Positions 5,916 to 13,668 are shown, numbered from the stretch's first letter. The stretch: DNA of 14,296 nt from Bacillota bacterium (GCA_021443825.1 JABUTE010000273.1:1-14296); one strand, 5' to 3'. Numbers and translations are program-made. Notes: a model not told the origin generated them from the letters alone.

Positions 5916-6770
5916 ATGAAAATTGCAGTCACTTATGATAACGGAAATGTTTTTCAGCATTTCGGAAGAACAGCTCAGTTCAAGATCTACGAGATCGAGA
6001 ACGGGCATATCGTTTCTGACACGGTGGTCGACACCAACGGCTCCGGTCACGAAGCCATCGCCGCTTTCGTAGAAGCGCAGAACGCAGATGTGGTCATCTG
6101 CGGCGGTCTGGGAGAAGAAGCCCTGGCAGCGCTGTTTGAGGCAGGCATTCAGGTAGTATCGGGTGCCGAAGGCGATACCGATGTTGCCGTACTGGATTTT
6201 TTAAACGATGAACTGGTATCCGACGGCGTCAACTGCCATCACGAAGAAGGGGAAGGCTGCGGCTGCGGCGGAGATTGCGGCAGCGGCTGCGGCGGAGGCT
6301 GCGGTGGCTGCGGCGGCTGCGGCGGACACATGGAGCTGCTGCCCGGAAAGAATTCCGGCAAGACCTGCGTCGTCCACTACAGAGGAACCTTCAACGACGG
6401 CACCCAGTTCGATGCCTCCTACGACAGAAATGAGCCGCTGGAATTCATCTGCGGCGCCGGAATGATGATCCCCGGCTTTGATGCTGCCGTTATGGAGATG
6501 GATCCCGGCCAGGAGGTGGATGTTCACCTGATGCCCGAGGAAGCCTACGGCATGCCCGACCCGCAGATGATCATGACCTTCGAGATCAAGGATCTGCCCG
6601 GCTCCGAAGACATCGAAGCTGGCCAGCAGGTCTACCTGCGCGATCAGATGGGAAGACCCATTCGGGTCACCGTCACCGCCAAGGATGACACCACCATTAC
6701 CCTGGATGCCAACCACGAAATGGCCGGCAAGGAGCTGAACTTCCATATCCAGCTGGTAGAGGTACGCTAG
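5916..6770 (+). CDS. Fusion protein: NifX/NifB-type FeMo-co-binding domain + Cys/Gly-rich linker + SlyD-like FKBP prolyl isomerase
   Basis: The 284-residue protein has three parts. Residues 1-105 form a dinitrogenase iron-molybdenum cofactor-type domain (FQHFGRTAQF; ADVVICGGLGEEAL, then FEAGIQVV). Residues 107-138 form a linker with eight cysteines (107, 115, 117, 121, 125, 129, 132, 135) and His 108, 109 and 138. Residues about 145-284 form a SlyD-type FKBP: VVHYRGTFNDGTQFDASYD, a GMMIPGFDAAVMEMDPGQEVDV core, an insert-in-flap section starting at EEAYG, and the closing strand NFHIQLVEV. SlyD is a metallochaperone and prolyl isomerase whose Cys/His-rich metal tail is normally C-terminal; here a comparable segment is internal. 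The likely role is metal or Fe-S cofactor handling in the cytoplasm. No nif gene is nearby. Its GGGGGA ribosome site supports the start. Confidence 0.9.
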   Translation: MKIAVTYDNGNVFQHFGRTAQFKIYEIENGHIVSDTVVDTNGSGHEAIAAFVEAQNADVVICGGLGEEALAALFEAGIQVVSGAEGDTDVAVLDFLNDELVSDGVNCHHEEGEGCGCGGDCGSGCGGGCGGCGGCGGHMELLPGKNSGKTCVVHYRGTFNDGTQFDASYDRNEPLEFICGAGMMIPGFDAAVMEMDPGQEVDVHLMPEEAYGMPDPQMIMTFEIKDLPGSEDIEAGQQVYLRDQMGRPIRVTVTAKDDTTITLDANHEMAGKELNFHIQLVEVR

Positions 6771-6811
6771 GCGAAGCAAACCGCCCGGCACGCAACGATC
6801 AAAATAAAAGC

Positions 6812-6844
6812 AAAAAGCTGCCCTTTTGCAGGGCAGCTTTTTTT
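6812..6844 (+). terminator. Strong intrinsic terminator of the fusion gene
   Basis: A perfect 12-bp stem (AAAAAGCTGCCC at 6812-6823 with GGGCAGCTTTTT at 6831-6842), a 7-base loop and a terminal T-run lie about 40 bases after the stop. It also marks the left edge of the transporter cassette. Confidence 0.9.
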
Positions 6845-6886
6845 ATGAGATAATGGCCTTAATACGAAAATGATCGCACCAACTAC

Positions 6887-6916
6887 TTTACCTTCCCCAA
6901 TAGGAACAAATATGCT
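6887..6916 (+). promoter_or_regulatory. Candidate promoter of the permease-merR operon with a dyad in the spacer
   Basis: TTTACC (6887-6892), 18 bases, then TATGCT (6911-6916) is a weak sigma-70 match. The spacer holds TTCCCC-AATA-GGAA (6893-6906), a short dyad placed where MerR-family regulators bind between -35 and -10. A similar arrangement occurs at 9304-9333. The boxes are only partial matches. Confidence 0.35.
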
Positions 6917-6961
6917 GAATATAAGTGGTTAATACAACTTATAGAAAGGATGGTACGTATT

Positions 6962-8353
6962 ATGAACGGAGGGTTAAAGAAAACGTTCTCGACGAAGGAT
7001 GCGTTAGCGCTTGCATTCGGAACAATGATCGGGTGGGGGTGGATCATGCTGTCCGGCACATGGGCCCTTAACTCAGGAATGCTGGGCGCCATGCTTGCGT
7101 TTGTTGTCGGCGGAATCATGAGTGTATTTATCGGGTTGGCATATGCAGAACTGACGCCGATGTTTCCTGCAACCGGCGGGGGCATAGTCTATGCCTATAA
7201 ATCAATGGGATACTGGCCTGCCGTGATCAGCGGTCTGGCAGCATCCTTTGCCTATCTTGGCGTCGCCGCCTGGGAAGGACCTGCTTTTTCTTCTGCGATC
7301 GACTATATCGTTCCGATTCCCAAAATCTGCTACCTGTGGACCATCCGCGGCCAGGAAGTGTATTTTTCGTCTGTACTCGTGGCGATCAGTGCAGCAATCC
7401 TGCTGATCTATATTAATATTCGGGGAGCCGAAGTCGTTGCAAAGTTTCAAACGGCATCGACTGCCATTATCATTATTATCGGAGTCATTTTTGCGCTGGG
7501 CAGCTTTGTGAAAGGAGATTTCCGGAACACGGCGCCTTTGGTCACCAACGGTTCCGGTTTTCTCAAAACCCTGTTGATGGTTCCTGCGATGTTTGTAGGC
7601 TTTGATGTCATTCCCCAAACCGCAGGGGAAATGAATATTCCGTTAAAGAAAATTCCCAAATTGCTGATCGTTTCTATTTTTGCAGCGGCATCCTGGTATG
7701 TTTTGATGATTTTTGCCACTTGCATGTCGGCGCCCCATTCGGTCAGAGCCACCGGAACGATTCCTGTTGCGGACTCGATGGCATATGCATTCGGATCTCC
7801 GTTTTGGGGTAAAATATGTATCATCGGGGCTCTGTTCGGTATCGTCACCAGCTGGAACGGATTCCTGTTTGCTGCAGCCAGATGCATCTATGCGATGAGC
7901 AACGCAAGAATGTTTCCTGCCGTATTCGGCAAATTGAACCCGAAGTATCATACACCGGCAAACGCTGTGATCCTGTGCGGTACAATATCGGTTGCGGCAT
8001 GTTTTCTTGGCAAGGGCGCATTGGAGTGGTTCGTGAACGCCAGTTCCTTCAGCGTGATCATCATGTATCTTATGGTCGTATTAGCGTTTATCGTATTAAG
8101 GATCAGGCAGCCTGAACTGAACCGCCCCTATAAAGTAAGCAATTTTAAACTTATTTCGATTTTGGCGGTCCTTTCCGTTGCTTTCTCCTGTTATGTATAT
8201 TTACCCTTTGGCCCCAGCTCTCTTGTTTCGGTTGAGTGGCTGTTTGTCATCGGATGGTTCGCTCTGGGGGGGCTGCTTTCATTATTTACCAAATTGAAGT
8301 ATAAGGATCTGACATCGGCAGAAAGAGAAAATCTTCTTATGGAAAAGTCATAG
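6962..8353 (+). CDS. APC-family amino acid/polyamine permease
   Basis: The 463-residue protein shows the amino acid-polyamine-organocation superfamily layout with about 12 membrane helices. The N-terminal helix 1 signature is DALALAFGTMIGWGWIMLSG, whose Gly-rich unwound part contacts substrate in APC transporters. It is followed by AYAELTPMFPATGGGIVYAYKSMG, then the C-terminal YLMVVLAFIVLRIRQPELNRPYKV typical of the family. It imports or exchanges amino acids or amines across the cytoplasmic membrane; the substrate is not readable. I prefer the ATG at 6962 over 6950, because the AGAAAGGA site overlaps the earlier codon. Codons are more A/T-rich than in the left flank. The MerR gene follows 44 bases downstream, probably in one transcript. 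Confidence 0.9.
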   Translation: MNGGLKKTFSTKDALALAFGTMIGWGWIMLSGTWALNSGMLGAMLAFVVGGIMSVFIGLAYAELTPMFPATGGGIVYAYKSMGYWPAVISGLAASFAYLGVAAWEGPAFSSAIDYIVPIPKICYLWTIRGQEVYFSSVLVAISAAILLIYINIRGAEVVAKFQTASTAIIIIIGVIFALGSFVKGDFRNTAPLVTNGSGFLKTLLMVPAMFVGFDVIPQTAGEMNIPLKKIPKLLIVSIFAAASWYVLMIFATCMSAPHSVRATGTIPVADSMAYAFGSPFWGKICIIGALFGIVTSWNGFLFAAARCIYAMSNARMFPAVFGKLNPKYHTPANAVILCGTISVAACFLGKGALEWFVNASSFSVIIMYLMVVLAFIVLRIRQPELNRPYKVSNFKLISILAVLSVAFSCYVYLPFGPSSLVSVEWLFVIGWFALGGLLSLFTKLKYKDLTSAERENLLMEKS

Positions 8354-8397
8354 CAGGATTGCTCTGATTCGATAAGAGGAAGAAAGGCAGGAGCGTT

Positions 8398-9276
8398 ATG
8401 AGGCAAAAACTATATACGATAGGAGAATTCTCCAGGAAAAGCGGAATAAGTCCCAAACGTCTTCGTTACTACGAAAAAATAGGGCTGTTGATCCCGGAGC
8501 AGAGAGATCAGTATTCTGACTACCGGTACTACAGCGTAAATCAATTGGAGGATTCCATTCTGATCAATGAGCTGTTCATGATGAACCTCCCGTTGGACGA
8601 TATCAAAAAGATTATTACAAATCGTCAGTTACCAAAATACCTTGAGGAGCTGAACAAAAATGCGGTCCATCTGAGCGAGCGCATTCGGGAATTATATCAG
8701 AGCTATGTTTTAAACACAAACACCATCATCGCTTTGAACAACATTCTTATGCAGGAACCGCTCAAAACAGAGATCGTTACATTTCCGCAAAGCCGTATCA
8801 TATCGACCCGAGCACAAAGCATTATGAATGCCGATATTCTTGTAACGGAACGGAAAGCACAGCTGCTTACGATGGTCAAAAGGAATAAGATCTCCGTATC
8901 CATGTCCCATTTTACGGTTTTTCATTGCGGATACAGAAAGCAATTCGTTCCGTCGAATCAGGAGCTGGTGGTCGGCGATCTGGAGCTCTTCTATCTGGTC
9001 GAAACCATAAGCGGAAACATTGTCGACGATCTGAGAAGCGGAGAATTCACTTTAAAGACCTTACCTGAGTTCCGAGCAGTCAGCTGCATCCATAAAGGTC
9101 CGTACCGGAGTATGGCAAAGGCCTATGATGCCCTTGAAGCCTTCGCGGCGCAGCATAATATCTTACTGGAAGACAGATCCATAGAGGAATATATCATCGG
9201 ATCAAGCAAAACAAAGAACGAAGAAGAATATATAACAAGAATCTATATTCCGCAAAAGGGAGCGCTACAGCTTTAG
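8398..9276 (+). CDS. MerR-family transcriptional regulator with GyrI-like effector-binding domain
   Basis: Residues 1-75 are a classic MerR winged helix: KLYTIGEFSRKSGISPKRLRYYEKIGLL and YRYYSVNQLEDSILINEL. A coiled linker (about 75-120) leads to a C-terminal region of about 165 residues with features of GyrI-like small-molecule-binding domains, such as FRAVSCIHKGPYRSMAKAYDALEAFAA and a closing strand EYITRIYIP. The overall plan resembles BmrR/TipA-type activators that sense small organic ligands rather than metals; no metal-binding cysteine cluster is present. An AGGAG site lies four bases before the ATG. Being in line with the permease and just upstream of the AbgT unit, it probably controls both through dyads at 6893-6906 and 9309-9323. 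The family is certain; ligand and targets are inferred. Confidence 0.9.
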   Translation: MRQKLYTIGEFSRKSGISPKRLRYYEKIGLLIPEQRDQYSDYRYYSVNQLEDSILINELFMMNLPLDDIKKIITNRQLPKYLEELNKNAVHLSERIRELYQSYVLNTNTIIALNNILMQEPLKTEIVTFPQSRIISTRAQSIMNADILVTERKAQLLTMVKRNKISVSMSHFTVFHCGYRKQFVPSNQELVVGDLELFYLVETISGNIVDDLRSGEFTLKTLPEFRAVSCIHKGPYRSMAKAYDALEAFAAQHNILLEDRSIEEYIIGSSKTKNEEEYITRIYIPQKGALQL

Positions 9277-9303
9277 AGCTCAAGGCCATGCGCTTATTTG
9301 TCC

Positions 9304-9333
9304 TTGACTTTGCCATTTGGGAAGGTTGAAAAT
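9304..9333 (+). promoter_or_regulatory. Candidate MerR-type promoter/operator ahead of the AbgT unit
   Basis: TTGACT (9304-9309), 18 bases, then GAAAAT (9328-9333). The spacer holds an imperfect dyad TTTGCC-ATTT-GGGAA (9309-9323) resembling the one at 6893-6906. The -10 is weak, as expected for activator-dependent promoters. Assigned from pattern only. Confidence 0.35.
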
Positions 9334-9347
9334 TAAATAAACGGGGT

Positions 9348-9370
9348 ATTGCAAAGTGATATGGTGCAAT
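9348..9370 (+). promoter_or_regulatory. Inverted repeat in the AbgT leader
   Basis: ATTGCA (9348-9353) and TGCAAT (9365-9370) are exact complements separated by 11 bases. The second arm overlaps a further 8-bp palindrome, GCAATTGC (9366-9373). It lies about 45 bases before the AbgT start, so it could be an operator or a weak mRNA hairpin. Confidence 0.35.
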
Positions 9371-9414
9371 TGCCTTGAATAGTAATTATTTCAATTTCTT
9401 AGGAGGTGTAGATT

Positions 9415-10944
9415 ATGAAATCCAAATCGAAACAAAACTCGGGATTTCTGGGCGCTGTAGAACGCATCGGCGCTAAATTCCCGCATCCGGTAGTACTATT
9501 CCTGTGGCTCACATTAATAGTATTTGTCCTTTCATTCGTATGCAGTATAGCCGGTGTTACCGCAATTCATCCTTCAACAGGGGATGTGATCGAACCTGTA
9601 AACCTGATCAGCAAATACGGCTTCCGTGTTTTCCTGAAAGAATTTGTAGAAAACTTCCAGGCGTTCCCGGTTCTCGGCGTTGTTGTCGTCATGGGTGCGA
9701 TCACCGGATTATGTGAAAAGACCGGACTGTTAACAACATTCATTCGCGTAAGTGTATCCAAACTGAACGGTACTATGGTCGTTCTGCTGTTCGCCTTCAT
9801 CAGTGTATTCTCGAAAATGGCAGGCGATGTATGCCAGATCATCATGCCGATCATCGGTGCTGCCATGTTCTATGAACTGGGACGTCATCCCTTAGCAGGA
9901 GCCTTCTGCGGCTATGCGGCCTCTTCCGCAGGTTTTGCGGCAACGATCATTCCCGGTTCCGGTGAAGTAACACTCACACCTGTTGTTATTTCCGCTGCAC
10001 AGCTTCTCATGCCGGAGTACGATTTAACGGCCATCGGCGCCTATTACGGCTTACTGGTCAATGCGATCGTCATCACGGTTGTAACTACCATCATTACGAT
10101 CAAGGTTGTTGAACCCAGACTGGGAAAATACGAAGGTACCCCCGAAGATCTTGACAGCGCAGCATCTTCTGCCGTTACTGACGTAGAGCGCAAGGCACTG
10201 AAAAAGGCCGGTCTGGCTCTGCTGATCTATCTTGCAGTCCTTGTTGTTCTGTGCATTCCCCAGGGAAGCATCTTCAGAAACGATGAGACCGGCTCCCTGC
10301 TGGTTCAGGGCACCCTGTTATCCTCTCTGAATGTACTCGTCGGTCTGTTCTTCCTCGTTCCCGGCGTAACTTACGGTGTTTATACCAATCAGATCAAGAA
10401 ATTCGGAGATGTGATCTCCTTCATGACCGAAGCGGTAAAGGGTCTTTCCGGCTTTATCGTAATGGCGATCTTTATCGGCCAGTTCCTCAGAGCCTTCTCT
10501 GAATCCAAGCTTGGTCAGATCATCGGTATCAAGGGCGGCGAACTGCTTGGTTCCGCAAATCTTCCCATGTGGCTCATCATCATTTTATTCCTGCTGCTGG
10601 TAGCATTTATCAACATCTTCATGGCCAGCTGCATGTCCAAGTTCCTCATCATGGCACCGATCTTTATTCCCATGCTGATGAGGCTCAATATCAACCCTGC
10701 ATTTACCTTCTGGGTATACCGTATGGGCGACGGCTGCACCAATCTGATCACTCCTTTGGACGCCGTATTTGTTGCCTTGCTGACGACCATTCAGAAGTAT
10801 GACAAAAAAGCAAACATGGGAACCATCCTCAGCTATGAGATTCCGTATGCTGCAGCCTATTTCGTTGCGTTTGCAGTCGTAGCGGTTCTCTGGATGGTAT
10901 TCGATATTCCTGTAGGCGTAGGCGGAACCGTATTTCTTAACTAA
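9415..10944 (+). CDS. AbgT-family transporter (p-aminobenzoyl-glutamate transporter family)
   Basis: The 509-residue protein starts with the family hallmark GFLGAVERIGAKFPHPVVLFLW and has about a dozen hydrophobic segments. The conserved late motif YRMGDGCTNLITPLDA (residues 435-450) matches the AbgT pattern R-x-G-D-S/G-x-T-N-x-I-T-P-L. AbgT of E. coli takes up p-aminobenzoyl-glutamate for cleavage by AbgA/AbgB hydrolases; other members, such as MtrF and YdaH, export sulfonamides. The M20D amidohydrolase 44 bases downstream repeats the E. coli pairing and favours uptake plus hydrolysis of an N-acyl amino acid. The AGGAGGTG site six bases before the ATG is near ideal, suggesting strong translation. 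The substrate is unproven. Confidence 0.92.
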   Translation: MKSKSKQNSGFLGAVERIGAKFPHPVVLFLWLTLIVFVLSFVCSIAGVTAIHPSTGDVIEPVNLISKYGFRVFLKEFVENFQAFPVLGVVVVMGAITGLCEKTGLLTTFIRVSVSKLNGTMVVLLFAFISVFSKMAGDVCQIIMPIIGAAMFYELGRHPLAGAFCGYAASSAGFAATIIPGSGEVTLTPVVISAAQLLMPEYDLTAIGAYYGLLVNAIVITVVTTIITIKVVEPRLGKYEGTPEDLDSAASSAVTDVERKALKKAGLALLIYLAVLVVLCIPQGSIFRNDETGSLLVQGTLLSSLNVLVGLFFLVPGVTYGVYTNQIKKFGDVISFMTEAVKGLSGFIVMAIFIGQFLRAFSESKLGQIIGIKGGELLGSANLPMWLIIILFLLLVAFINIFMASCMSKFLIMAPIFIPMLMRLNINPAFTFWVYRMGDGCTNLITPLDAVFVALLTTIQKYDKKANMGTILSYEIPYAAAYFVAFAVVAVLWMVFDIPVGVGGTVFLN

Positions 10945-10988
10945 AGGAAAGGTCCTGTAATACTCGTGAAAGGAGGATTTCGATCTCT

Positions 10989-12242
10989 ATGGATATCAGA
11001 AAATATGTTGAAGAAAACTATGAGCTCAATGTAAAGCTGCGTCGGCACTTGCATGAAAATCCGGAACTAAGCGCCGTTGAATTCAAGACTCTGGAGTATA
11101 TCAGGGATTTCCTTACCGAAGTCGGCATCTCTTATACAGAGATCGAGGATGGCGGAATCCTTGGATTTATCAAAGGCGATCATCCCGGAAAAACCGTTTT
11201 GTTAAGAGGTGATATCGACGCCCTGCCGATTCAGGAGCCGGAAAAGAACCTGAAAAACGTGCGTGTCTGCAGATCAAACAATGACGGCGTAATGCATGCA
11301 TGCGGACATGACGCACATACATCCATGCTCATGACTGCAGGTAAGATCCTCAATGACCACAAGGATGAGTTAAAAGGCAATGTAATTCTTTGCTTTGAAA
11401 GAGGTGAAGAAGGCGGCGGAAACATTATGCAGATAATGCGCTACCTCATTGAGAATAACATTCATTACGATGCGGCATTCGGTCAGCATGTAGATCAGCG
11501 CAATCCTGTCGGTAAGATCGGCGTATGCATCGGCGGTGAAGAAGCAGGAACCATTCCTATTGATATTACCGTCAAAGGAAGAGGCGGTCATGGCTCACGG
11601 CCGGATCTGTCAAATAATCCCATTGATTGCATTCTGCAGATCGTTTCCGCAATTAAAGATATCCGCATGAAGTATATCGATCCGTACGAGCCCATTACGG
11701 TCGGCATCAACGTGATCAATGCCGGCATCAAAGGGAATATCATTCCTGATGAAGGCGTGATTTTAGGCTCCGCCAGATACTTCTCGATCAAGAATGCCGG
11801 AGAGCCGTTTATGCGTGAAATGAGCAAGATCTGTAAGGCTGCTGCTGTACAGTTCGATTGCGAAGTCATCAATGCGGCCGATACTTCAACAGGAGTTCCC
11901 CCGACAAATAATGACGTAAAGCTGGCAGAGTTCACCAGGCAGGTCCTGCAGAAGGATATCAGTCCAGACATTATCGGTCCGGTTGAACCCCAGCTGACGT
12001 CGGAGACCTTCAGCCACTACGCCATGCTTGCCCCGGCAGTATATATCAATCTCGGTGTTACCAATCCGGAATACGGAAGCGGCGCGGAACTTCACAGTCA
12101 ATGGTTCGACATGGATGAAACGGCTATGAAGTACGGTGTCATGGCGCTGGTTTCACTGGCTTATGAATATCTTGAAGCCGGAGATGTGCCCGATTGCTTC
12201 GAGGCACCTCCCCAATCCATGCTGGATGCCTATGTAAAATAA
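10989..12242 (+). CDS. M20D-family amidohydrolase (AbgT partner)
   Basis: The 417-residue metallo-hydrolase has all family motifs: RRHLHENPELS (19-28), GDIDALPI (74-81), HACGHDAH (103-110, with metal ligands C105 and H107), the catalytic/ligand pair E140-E141, H167, the lid-domain GRGGHGSRP (197-205, H201) and the C-terminal ligand H369 in ELHSQWF. M20D enzymes cleave N-acyl amino acids, p-aminobenzoyl-glutamate, indole-acyl amino acids or similar amides. Unusual are FERGEEGGG in place of the common FQPAEE and GQHVD in place of H-x-W/x-P, so it is a divergent branch with intact ligands. The AGGAGG site is 12 bases from the ATG, a long spacing, and no better start is visible. It is co-transcribed with AbgT and ends at a strong terminator. 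Confidence 0.92.
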   Translation: MDIRKYVEENYELNVKLRRHLHENPELSAVEFKTLEYIRDFLTEVGISYTEIEDGGILGFIKGDHPGKTVLLRGDIDALPIQEPEKNLKNVRVCRSNNDGVMHACGHDAHTSMLMTAGKILNDHKDELKGNVILCFERGEEGGGNIMQIMRYLIENNIHYDAAFGQHVDQRNPVGKIGVCIGGEEAGTIPIDITVKGRGGHGSRPDLSNNPIDCILQIVSAIKDIRMKYIDPYEPITVGINVINAGIKGNIIPDEGVILGSARYFSIKNAGEPFMREMSKICKAAAVQFDCEVINAADTSTGVPPTNNDVKLAEFTRQVLQKDISPDIIGPVEPQLTSETFSHYAMLAPAVYINLGVTNPEYGSGAELHSQWFDMDETAMKYGVMALVSLAYEYLEAGDVPDCFEAPPQSMLDAYVK

Positions 12243-12285
12243 GCGGACGATCTGTTTCGGCAGGTTTATTCGATTCTCACTACAA

Positions 12286-12321
12286 AAAAGACCCTGGCTC
12301 AAAGCAGCCAGGGTCTTTTAT
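12286..12321. terminator. Strong bidirectional terminator between convergent M20 genes
   Basis: A perfect 14-bp stem (AAAAGACCCTGGCT at 12286-12299 with AGCCAGGGTCTTTT at 12306-12319) with a 6-base loop is flanked by an A-run on one side and T on the other. It can stop both the AbgT/M20 transcript and the convergent minus-strand M20 gene that ends at 12350. Confidence 0.92.
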
Positions 12322-12349
12322 ATGCAAATTTGAAAAGACAATATGGGCG

Positions 12350-13519
12350 CTATTGCGCAAGATAATCGACAGCAAACTGGGCGGCAACGGCGGCTCCTCT
12401 GTGCAGCACCGTCTCTTCCACATCGTATTTTTCATGATGGTTGGTATAGGTGCAGCCGGTAGCCTCGTTGCGGCTTCCCACCAGTCCGAACACATAGGGA
12501 ACGCCCGCAACGCAAAGCTTACTGAAATCCTCGCTGACCATCAGGGTCTCGTGCGTTCCCAGATAGTCCGGACCATAGAGCTTTTCCACCGCGTCGCAGG
12601 CCAGACGCAGCAGCTGCTCGTCGCTGTTGATCACGGGAAGGGTCATGTAACGGTATTGCAGCTCGGCCCGGGCACCGAAGGTTTCTGCGGTGGAAGCGAC
12701 GATATGCCGCATCCGCTCCTCTACCTCCGTTCCCATGGAGAAGGTGCGGATGGTTCCCTCCATGACCACTTCGTTGCAGATGACATTAAAGCGTGAGCCT
12801 CCCCTGATGGTTCCGATGGTCAGCACCAGCGGGTTGATGGGATCGTTCATGCGGGATACCATCTGCTGCAGGTTGTTGATCATGGCAGCTGAAACGGTAA
12901 TGGCATCGATGCCTAGATGGGGCGCCGCTCCGTGGGCCGAGGATCCTTCAACCCGAATTGTAAAGGTATGACAGCACGAGAGGCGTTTTCCTGCGCTGAA
13001 ATCGATAAGAGGTGCATCCAGAGTTCCCCAGATATGAACGCCGTAGGCTGCGTCGACGCCGTCCATCATGCCTTCTGCCACCATCTGATCGGCACCCATG
13101 CCCGATTCCTCGGCCGGCTGAAATAGCAGGCGCACCGTGCCACACAGCTGCGTCCGAAGCTCCTGCAGAATCGCGGCGGCACCCAGCAGCATGGCGATAT
13201 GGTTGTCATGGCCGCATGCATGCATGATTCCGTCTGTCTGAGAGGCAAAGGGCAGCCCGGTCTGTTCAAAGACCGGCAGCGCATCGATGTCGGCGCGAAG
13301 GGCGACCGTCTTGCCCGGCTTTGCGCCCCGGATCTGGGCAGCCAGACCGAAGCAGCCAGTGCATTCCGCAATCTCAGTAATGCCCAGCGCCTGCAGGTCT
13401 TTTTTAATGGCGGCGCGGGTCTGTTCCTCCTTGCCGGAAAGCTCCGGCCGGGCGTGATAATAGCGTCTGCGGTCGATGATATATGCGCTGTATTTCGCGG
13501 AAAGTTCTTTTATATTCAT
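12350..13519 (-). CDS. M20D-family amidohydrolase (N-acyl-L-amino acid hydrolase type)
   Basis: The protein has 389 residues from the ATG at 13519, which has AGGAGG five bases upstream; a 28-residue in-frame extension to 13603 is rejected. Motifs: RRYYHARPELSGKE (18-31), RADIDALPV (75-83), HACGHDNH (100-107; ligands C102, H104), FQPAEESGMGAD (133-144; E137-E138), HIWG (162-165), EGSSAHGAAPH (191-201; H196), a late VSEDFS and the C-terminal HHEKYDVEE (361-369). This is the canonical M20D set, so it should be an active cytoplasmic hydrolase of N-acyl amino acids or small peptide-like amides. It is monocistronic, convergent with the AbgT-linked paralogue and divergent from a third M20 gene. It is clearly not a recent duplicate of the AbgT partner, since motifs and codon use differ (GC-rich here). 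Confidence 0.93.
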   Translation of the reverse strand: MNIKELSAKYSAYIIDRRRYYHARPELSGKEEQTRAAIKKDLQALGITEIAECTGCFGLAAQIRGAKPGKTVALRADIDALPVFEQTGLPFASQTDGIMHACGHDNHIAMLLGAAAILQELRTQLCGTVRLLFQPAEESGMGADQMVAEGMMDGVDAAYGVHIWGTLDAPLIDFSAGKRLSCCHTFTIRVEGSSAHGAAPHLGIDAITVSAAMINNLQQMVSRMNDPINPLVLTIGTIRGGSRFNVICNEVVMEGTIRTFSMGTEVEERMRHIVASTAETFGARAELQYRYMTLPVINSDEQLLRLACDAVEKLYGPDYLGTHETLMVSEDFSKLCVAGVPYVFGLVGSRNEATGCTYTNHHEKYDVEETVLHRGAAVAAQFAVDYLAQ

Positions 13520-13668
13520 AGGATCCTCCTTTTCTTTTCGGGCACCGGCAGGCGGGCCGGCCGCCGTTAAGAAGACACTACCGCCGAAGGCCAAAAAAAG
13601 CAACCGCTTTTCATCAATCTATGATAATATCGAAGCATAAACAGTTGATCTGACAGAAAGGAATTCCC
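13520..13668. other. Divergent intergenic region between two M20 hydrolase genes
   Basis: These 149 bases must hold both promoters. Visible are GGCGG-GCCGG-CCGCC (13551-13565, a 5-bp GC stem containing the palindrome GGCCGGCC) and a small hairpin AAAAGC-AACC-GCTTTT (13596-13611). A plus-strand extended -10-like TGATAATAT (13622-13630) lies about 40 bases before the right-hand gene, without a convincing -35. For the minus strand only a weak TTGCTT-17-TAGTGT arrangement was found. None is strong enough to call singly. Confidence 0.35.

Noticed and set aside
6256..6330. GGC/TGC-rich tract looking like a microsatellite or CRISPR-like repeat
   Set aside because: It is in frame within the fusion gene and encodes the Cys/Gly linker. 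The units are too short and irregular for CRISPR.
6201..6791. Minus-strand frame with a long Ala-rich run opposite the fusion gene
   Set aside because: The Ala run is just the reverse reading of the Gly/Cys codon tract of the fusion protein. No start signals are present.
12194..12796. 200-codon plus-strand frame spanning the terminator after the AbgT-linked hydrolase
   Set aside because: It overlaps two real genes and a strong terminator and has no ribosome site.
13520..13603. 28-residue N-terminal extension of the minus-strand M20D hydrolase
   Set aside because: The internal ATG at 13519 has an ideal AGGAGG site and matches the usual family start; the extension has no ribosome site and would read through the GC-rich leader.
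13596..13617. Hairpin AAAAGC-AACC-GCTTTT as a minus-strand terminator/attenuator
   Set aside because: The stem has only two G-C pairs, and no convincing promoter lies upstream on that strand. Kept only as part of the intergenic description.
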